Made by a program: the position numbers and the translations under genes. Below, in pieces: positions 15,924-20,356 of a stretch of 20,356 bases of DNA (position 1 is the first letter of the stretch; each line of letters starts with the position of its first letter). The notes under the pieces are model-generated. The model was given only the letters and a program-made list of their open reading frames with translations. It did no database searches and was not told where the DNA came from. The stretch is from Hungateiclostridiaceae bacterium UBA1305 (GTDB lineage: Bacteria; Bacillota; Clostridia; Acetivibrionales; DTU013). The stretch spans positions 4,150 to 24,505 of the forward strand of contig DBTX01000035.1 in assembly GCA_002307275.1 (NCBI GenBank), read 5' to 3'.

Positions 15924-16130
15924 TTACTCCTGCGTAGTTATTTCAACACCCAATATTTTAACATCTTTTAATGGTTTACTACTGTCGGAATCAACTTCAA
16001 CAGCAGCAATCCTATCAACGACATCCATTCCATTGAAAACTTCTCCAAAGACAGTATGCTTGCTATCAAGCCAGGGTGTACCCCCAAGCTTCATGTATTG
16101 ATCAATCACATCATTGGGGAATCGCTTGAT
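15924..16130 (-). pseudogene. 3' fragment of a cyclophilin-type peptidyl-prolyl isomerase gene
   Basis: The minus strand encodes KRFPNDVIDQYMKLGG, then TPWLDSKHTVFGEVFNGMDV and VDRIAAVE, ending in EITTQE and TAA. This is the C-terminal part of a PpiB-type cyclophilin (GG.P.LD..HTVFG.V..GMDVVD is the family signature). The N-terminal half, including the catalytic Arg/Phe region, is absent: upstream of about 16130 the sequence changes to the hsdM remnant on the opposite strand. The longer open frame to 16211 is therefore chimeric. The fragment cannot make a working enzyme. Confidence 0.8.
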
Positions 16131-16466
16131 GGCAGAGAAGTGGACAGCGAAGCGGAATAGGCTCTGCTTGGTGTGAAGCTGGCGAGACTTTTTCCGCCGG
16201 ACAAGCAGCACCTGAGATGGAGTGATTTCAAGAACAGGGATTCACAAACCATGTATCAGATTGTTCAGCAGGAGGTATTCGCTTTCATTAAAGGATTGAA
16301 TACCAATAAGGATTCTGCTTATTCCAAATACATGAAGGATGCCATGTTTATCATCCCAACGCCTTTGCTGCTTGAGAAGGTCGTAACCGGTGTATCGGAA
16401 CTGCCTCTGAAGGACAGGGACTTAAAAGGCGATATCTATGAATACATGCTTGGTAAAATACAGACA
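16125..16466 (+). pseudogene. Internal fragment of a type I restriction methylase subunit gene (hsdM)
   Basis: LFPPDKQHLRWSDFKN, VFAFIKGLNTNKDSAYSKYM, KDAMFIIPTP and KGDIYEYMLGKI match the segment of HsdM just before its AdoMet-binding domain (family pattern KGD.YEY.L.K....NGQFRTPRHI). The catalytic domain that should follow is missing. The homologous-looking frame may continue upstream of the GTG at 16173, but is broken by TAG at 16158-16160. At about 16464-16467 the sequence passes in frame straight into hsdR-like sequence. The piece is a fossil of a lost type I restriction-modification locus. Confidence 0.75.
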
Positions 16467-16810
16467 CTGGCTGACAGACTGGCCTTGAACGGACAGGTCA
16501 AGAAGAAGTTTTCCGAATTCCTGCCGCACATATCGCAATGCAATCTTGCTGCCAGAAATGATGCTGACTATAACCCTAGTACGAGAATCGTTTTTTCCAC
16601 AGACGATTATGAATGCCATTGACGGCGAGAGGGCGGAGGATGGCGGCTGGCTTTTGACCTGTGCCCACTTTGATCTGATTATCATAGATGAAGCGCACAG
16701 GAGCATATTCAGAAAATACCGTTCCATTTTCTCGTATTATGATGCGCTGCTGCTTGGAATGACCGCAAGTACCAAGGATCTGGATGCCTATAGGGTTTTG
16801 TATATTTTTG
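16467..16810 (+). pseudogene. Internal fragment of a type I restriction subunit gene (hsdR), frameshifted
   Basis: LADRLALNGQVKKKFSEFLP and NPSTRIVFST continue, after a frame change near 16600, as QTIMNAIDGERAEDGGWLLT, then HFDLIIIDEAHRS and YYDALLLGMTAS. This is the DEAD/DEAH motor segment of HsdR, whose usual text at the break is FSTYQTMMNAID; about five bases seem to be lost there. The DEAH box codons are at 16687-16698. The N-terminal nuclease part and everything after the helicase motif TAS/TAT.KD are missing. The fragment stops where the 3' end of the next regulator gene begins, at 16812. Confidence 0.8.
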
Positions 16811-16811
16811 A

Positions 16812-17585
16812 TCAGTTTGTTCTATTGACTTTCCTTCTATACTGACTGGGAGATATTTTTTCATGCTTTTTAAAGAACCTTGTGAGATAATATTGATCGC
16901 AGAATTTGTATTCCGATGCGAGCTGCTTGATGCTTTTATCTGAAATGATAAGCTCCTGCTTTATTTTATTTAGCAAAAGCTTTTCAATATAGCATTTGAG
17001 ACTGCAGTGAAAAACCTTTTTGAAATTCTTTGACAGCATAGCAGCATTCCAGCAGTACTTTTCGGCAATTTGAGCGACTTTCAATTCACAGGATAGATTT
17101 TCTTCGATGTCATTTAGGATGGACCTGAATTTCAATATACCGTTATCCTCTATCCGAAAGTCGTCTTCCATAAACAGAGAGATTGCCTTGGATACTTGAC
17201 CCTTGATATAAAGCAGGTTTTTAAGGCTCTGATGATTTGACGCTTTTATCATCCTTTTTATTTCTTCGACGGGGAATGGCTGTTCCCGTGGCTTCTGTAG
17301 ATGTGAAAAAATATCATAACCGGGGATTGCTTCAACATTTACATCTACATAAAGTTTGTGGATATGGGTATCGCACCAGCAACTGAAAAGAGTATTTGCG
17401 GGAATAAGGTAAGCGTGCCCATGCTTCAACTCCAGAGTCTCCCTGCCAACACTGATGTGCCCATCACCGGCCATTACAAAATACAGAGTATTGTATGGAT
17501 AAAGATTTAACTTATGATTCCAGCCTGCATCGGATTTATAATCCACACACCTTATAATTTTTATGTTAATCTGGTCGTAAGTCAA
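16812..17585 (-). CDS. AraC-family transcriptional regulator
   Basis: A 257-residue regulator. The N-terminal ~100 residues form a small cupin-like sensor (LNLYPYNTLYFVMAGDGHIS, then HGHAYLIPANT). The C-terminal part has the two AraC helix-turn-helix units (KVAQIAEKYCWNAAMLSKNF and IKQLASEYKFCDQYYLTRFF), followed by the conserved SPSQYR. The start is TTG at 17585, with AAAAGGA nine bases upstream; no better start exists. It is divergent from the GHL6-type gene and probably regulates it. Its 3' end abuts the hsdR fragment, the same arrangement as the other AraC gene, whose 3' end abuts a glycosidase stub. Confidence 0.88.
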   Translation of the reverse strand: MTYDQINIKIIRCVDYKSDAGWNHKLNLYPYNTLYFVMAGDGHISVGRETLELKHGHAYLIPANTLFSCWCDTHIHKLYVDVNVEAIPGYDIFSHLQKPREQPFPVEEIKRMIKASNHQSLKNLLYIKGQVSKAISLFMEDDFRIEDNGILKFRSILNDIEENLSCELKVAQIAEKYCWNAAMLSKNFKKVFHCSLKCYIEKLLLNKIKQELIISDKSIKQLASEYKFCDQYYLTRFFKKHEKISPSQYRRKVNRTN

Positions 17586-17598
17586 AAAAACACATCCT

Positions 17599-17628
17599 TT
17601 TGCACTATAAATTCATTGTATGTGCAAA
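17599..17628. promoter_or_regulatory. Inverted repeat TTTGCAC-N16-GTGCAAA, candidate operator
   Basis: A perfect 7-bp inverted repeat (17599-17605 and 17622-17628) lies in the divergent region and overlaps the -35 box of the rightward promoter. The right half contains GTGCAA, also the core of the 11-bp repeats before the SLH protein gene. It is a good candidate binding site for the AraC protein encoded to the left, though AraC proteins usually use direct repeats. Confidence 0.45.
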
Positions 17629-17644
17629 TCTACTATACTATAAT
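17616..17644 (+). promoter_or_regulatory. Promoter of the GHL6-type gene
   Basis: TTGTAT (17616-17621) and a perfect TATAAT (17639-17644) are 17 bases apart. Transcription would begin near 17651, after the GTG at 17647, so that GTG cannot be the start codon if this promoter is used. The leader would be about 120 bases to the ATG at 17773. Confidence 0.55.
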
Positions 17645-17772
17645 GAGTGCGTAAAATAAAGGATATAGATGTATTTTTAAAAAAATGGTGGAATGCTTTA
17701 CAGCATGTGTGTCAAATAAATACATCTTTATTTATGATCCCAAAAACTACAATTCAGAAAGCAGGTGTCAAC

Positions 17773-19764
17773 ATGTTTGAGTTATCACCACGTCAGATTC
17801 ATTTGGATTTTCATACTTCAGAACATATTCTGGATATTGCTGCGGACTTTGATGCCGGAAGTTTTTCAAAAACCATAAAGGAGGCAAATATCAGTTCAGT
17901 TACCGTATTTGCCAGATGCCATCACGGATGGATGTATTATCCGTCTAAGAAATATCCGGAACGGATTCATCCGAATCTGCAAAAGCCGGAGCTTATGCTG
18001 GAACAGGTAAAAGCTTTACATAAAGCGGGTGTACGTGCACCTGTTTATATAACGGTTCAATGGGATTATCAATCTGCAACGACGCATCCCGATTGGCTTG
18101 TCCGAAAAAAGGACGGCTCCCATGAAGGCCCGCCGTTTACCGAACCCGGGTTTTATCAGTCATTGTGTGTAAACACGACCTACTATGATTTTCTTGCAGC
18201 CCATACTGCCGAAGTGTGTGAACTGCTAGGAGATGAGCTTGACGGTGTATTTTTTGACATAGTGAGCATCCGACCGTGCTGGTGTGCATCCTGCCGCGCA
18301 GAAATGAAGGAAAAGGGCATTGATGCGTCCGATGATGACGCTGTAAGGAGGTTTGCAAAATTTGTACTTGACCGCTTCAAGGAAAATCTATCCAAGCTTG
18401 TGCGCCTCTATAACAAAAAGTGCTCCATATTCTACAATGCCGGACATATAGGACCTTGTACGAAGGAAAGCAGGGAATGGTATACTCATCTTGAACTGGA
18501 AAGCCTCCCGTCCGGTTCCTGGGGCTATCTGCATTTCCCTGTTACTGCAAAATATGCAAGGACCCTTGGCATGGATTGCATGGGCATGACCGGAAAGTTT
18601 CATACCTCATGGGGAGACTATCATTCGCTAAAAAACCTAGCTGCTTTGGAATTTGAATGTTTCCGCATGCTAAGCTACGGCTTCGCCTGTTCTATCGGCG
18701 ACCAGATGGAGCCGTGCGGCGTATTGAATCCAGCTACATACAAGCTTATTGGAAAGGTCTATGGACAGTATGCCGCGATGGAGGAATGGGCAAGGCCTTC
18801 CAAAGCCTTGACGGAAGCAGCATTAGTGACATCTGAGAAAAGTTTCGTGGAATCTTGCATTCCCGAAACGGTCTTGGGTGCCGTGCAGATGCTTGATGAG
18901 CTTGCTCTCCAGTATGATGTGATCGATATGGACATGGAGCTTGGCTCTTATAAACTCATCATTCTTCCGGATGACCTGGCAGTAAACGAGGATTTTCAGC
19001 AGAAGCTTGACATATATGTAAAAGGTGGCGGATGTGTGATATCTTGTTCAAAGGGCGGTCTGGCAAAATGTACCGGAGATGGAAACGCACAATACTGGAA
19101 GTATCCGGAATGCTTTGGTACGGATTATGCCGGAGAAGCGGAAAGATTTCCTGATTTCATAATTGCGGAGGGTGAACTTGGCAAAGGCCTTGAATCAGGC
19201 AATGAATATGTGATATATTATCGGGGCGTAAAAGTTGTACCTGCCGGTGCTGAAGCCGTTCTTAACGCAAGGGCTCCTTATTTTAACCGTGAAAAGGAGT
19301 GGTTCTGCTCGCACGAATATACTCCTTCCGCAAAAGGAGAGGTCTATCCTGTGGGATTGAGAAACGGCAGGGTGATCATGTTCAGTCATCCTATATTCGG
19401 GCAATACAGGAGCAATGCTCCGGCATGGTGCAAACAGTTCATATCCAATGCAATTGATTTGCTTCTACCGTCCAGGCTAATACGCCACAACGGACCTTCA
19501 ACGATGACAGTCAGTCTGTTGGACCAGCAGCAGCACAATCGTGTGAATGTCCACATCCTTTCGTACATACCTGTGAGAAAATCTGTAACAATTGACATTA
19601 TTGAAGAACGCACAAAAGTGTGTCAGGTTGTTCTGGACCTGAACTTACCTTATGAAATAAAGTCTGCGAGGCTTATTCCGCAGAACCGGGAGCTCAGGAT
19701 CGAAAACGGAAAGGTAATGATTCCGGAAGTAGACGGATACTCGATTGTAGAACTACGTTATTGA
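17773..19764 (+). CDS. GHL6-type putative glycoside hydrolase with beta-galactosidase-like trimerisation domain
   Basis: About 663 residues. The start RQIHLDFHTSEHI, then VTVFARCHHGWMYYPSK and PVYITVQWDYQSA, are typical of the 'hypothetical glycosyl hydrolase 6' (GHL6) TIM-barrel family. GVFFDIV (Asp162) is a likely catalytic carboxylate, next to a Cys cluster CWCASC (169-174) that could bind metal. About 355-450 resemble the GATase-like trimerisation domain of GH42 beta-galactosidases (YDVIDMDMELGSYKLIILPD). There is no signal peptide, so it is probably cytoplasmic. The ATG at 17773 follows AGGTG by five bases and begins where the family begins; a GTG at 17647 would add 42 unlike residues and lies before the predicted transcription start. 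The substrate is unknown. Confidence 0.82.
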   Translation: MFELSPRQIHLDFHTSEHILDIAADFDAGSFSKTIKEANISSVTVFARCHHGWMYYPSKKYPERIHPNLQKPELMLEQVKALHKAGVRAPVYITVQWDYQSATTHPDWLVRKKDGSHEGPPFTEPGFYQSLCVNTTYYDFLAAHTAEVCELLGDELDGVFFDIVSIRPCWCASCRAEMKEKGIDASDDDAVRRFAKFVLDRFKENLSKLVRLYNKKCSIFYNAGHIGPCTKESREWYTHLELESLPSGSWGYLHFPVTAKYARTLGMDCMGMTGKFHTSWGDYHSLKNLAALEFECFRMLSYGFACSIGDQMEPCGVLNPATYKLIGKVYGQYAAMEEWARPSKALTEAALVTSEKSFVESCIPETVLGAVQMLDELALQYDVIDMDMELGSYKLIILPDDLAVNEDFQQKLDIYVKGGGCVISCSKGGLAKCTGDGNAQYWKYPECFGTDYAGEAERFPDFIIAEGELGKGLESGNEYVIYYRGVKVVPAGAEAVLNARAPYFNREKEWFCSHEYTPSAKGEVYPVGLRNGRVIMFSHPIFGQYRSNAPAWCKQFISNAIDLLLPSRLIRHNGPSTMTVSLLDQQQHNRVNVHILSYIPVRKSVTIDIIEERTKVCQVVLDLNLPYEIKSARLIPQNRELRIENGKVMIPEVDGYSIVELRY

Positions 19765-19767
19765 ATG

Positions 19768-19827
19768 CCCAGCTCCGTGCAAAGGCCACAGAACCCAAAG
19801 TCTTTGATACTTTGTGCGGAGCCTGGG
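19768..19827 (+). terminator. Long hairpin after the GHL6-type gene
   Basis: CCCAGCTCCGTGCAAAG (19768-19784) pairs with CTTTGTGCGGAGC then, after one bulged C, TGGG (19810-19827), a 17-bp stem with G-U pairs. The loop contains a smaller AAAG/CTTT stem. It starts five bases after the stop codon and has no T-tract, so it may be a weak terminator or an mRNA 3' end stabiliser. Confidence 0.5.
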
Positions 19828-20144
19828 ATTAAGCAAATTATGCCAAACCGGTTCTGCTCAGCCAGCACCTTCTAAATTGCTATTTAGCATTCAGTCATTT
19901 CTTCAAACACCTTATGTATCTCAAATCCCGACTTCTTATATTAATTATTTCAATCATTGTTTAAGAAATTACCTATACCATTTTGAAGTTTTTCATCATT
20001 TTTTTAAGAATGTAATCTTACTAAAATGTATTTGAAGACATATAATGCAAATGTTGTGAAAACCCGCCGGATTTAAAGCATACCAAAGTTTTTTAACCAT
20101 GTCGATCTTTTTTTCAATACTGCAGCCAGGAGGAATGAAATTAT
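19828..20144. other. AT-rich intergenic stretch
   Basis: No gene seen. A TATAAT at 20041-20046 could be the -10 box for the next gene, but no good -35 lies 16-18 bases upstream (the best is TTACTA). Confidence 0.4.
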
Positions 20145-20356
20145 ATGTGCAAGGATGTTGAATTATATATTTCAACCGAAGGAAACGATATGAACTCCGG
20201 AAGTAGGGAGAAGCCGTTTAGAACTTTTGAAAGGGCAAGGGATGAAATACGCGGATTGAAATGCGTCAAAAACGGCAGGGCTTTTACCGTATTTATAAGA
20301 GAGGGAACATATTATCTTGACAATACTCTGTTGTTAACCCCTTTGGATTCGGGCAG
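20145..20356 (+). CDS. Right-handed parallel beta-helix protein, start only (GH120/GH141-like)
   Basis: The first 70 codons of a gene that runs off the right edge. The protein begins MCKDVELYISTEGNDMNSG, then KPFRTFERARDEIRGLK, VFIREGTYYLDNTL and LDSG. The run 'YVS..GND.N.G....PF.T...ARD..R.....V.(L/I)..G.Y.L...L.L...DSG' is the usual opening of beta-helix glycosidases and related proteins such as GH120 beta-xylosidases and GH141 enzymes. No signal peptide is visible, suggesting a cytoplasmic enzyme. AGGAGG at 20128-20133 lies 11 bases upstream; a nearer ATG at 20135 is too close and stops after eight codons. The exact family cannot be set from the first 70 residues. Confidence 0.75.
   Translation, partial: MCKDVELYISTEGNDMNSGSREKPFRTFERARDEIRGLKCVKNGRAFTVFIREGTYYLDNTLLLTPLDSG

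Noticed and set aside
19814..20035. 73-codon frame after the GHL6-type gene
   Set aside because: Begins inside the right arm of the hairpin, has no ribosome binding site and AT-driven composition; probably not translated.

Overview
The window looks like a chromosomal segment from an anaerobic, plant-polymer-degrading member of the Clostridia (Firmicutes). The signs are strong AGGAGG-type ribosome binding sites, frequent TTG/GTG start codons, a triple S-layer-homology (SLH) cell-wall anchor, a lipoprotein-dependent sugar ABC importer without its own ATPase, and a dense set of carbohydrate-active genes under AraC-type regulators. The genus cannot be fixed from the sequence alone.

Layout. 1-905: a short 34-bp tandem repeat, then a SWIM zinc-finger protein. 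906-4575: a sugar-import operon (two MalF/MalG-type permeases, then a solute-binding lipoprotein) behind a good sigma-A-type promoter whose spacer and start region carry inverted repeats. 4576-4825: a broken N-terminal stub of a large glycosidase-like gene, cut off where it meets the 3' end of an AraC gene. 4826-8066: that AraC regulator (minus strand), divergent from a coupled GH4-GH43 glycosidase pair that ends in an intrinsic terminator. 8067-8643: a long leader with 11-bp tandem repeats and two doubtful micro-ORFs. 8644-13959: a 1771-residue secreted, SLH-anchored protein with a CBM9-like module and a CE15-like glucuronoyl esterase domain, followed by a very strong terminator. 14228-15499: a minus-strand GH25 muramidase flanked by Fn3-like domains. 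15509-16811: a graveyard of gene fragments (an unknown ORF remnant, the 3' part of a cyclophilin gene, and pieces of hsdM and hsdR joined together). 16812-19764: a second AraC regulator divergent from a GHL6-type putative glycosidase. 20145-20356: the start of a parallel beta-helix protein of the kind found in GH120/GH141-like glycosidases.

How the genes may work together. The theme fits breakdown of a decorated hemicellulose, probably glucuronoxylan or a similar uronic-acid-bearing polymer. The SLH protein could hold a glucuronoyl esterase on the cell surface. The importer could bring in oligosaccharides, using a shared MsmX/UgpC-type ATPase encoded elsewhere. GH4, GH43, GHL6 and the beta-helix protein lack visible signal peptides and would act inside the cell. 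The two AraC proteins are the likely sugar-responsive regulators. The substrate is inferred from family membership and is not shown directly by the sequence. The fragmented genes at 4700-4825 and 15718-16811 show that this locus has been reshaped by deletions.
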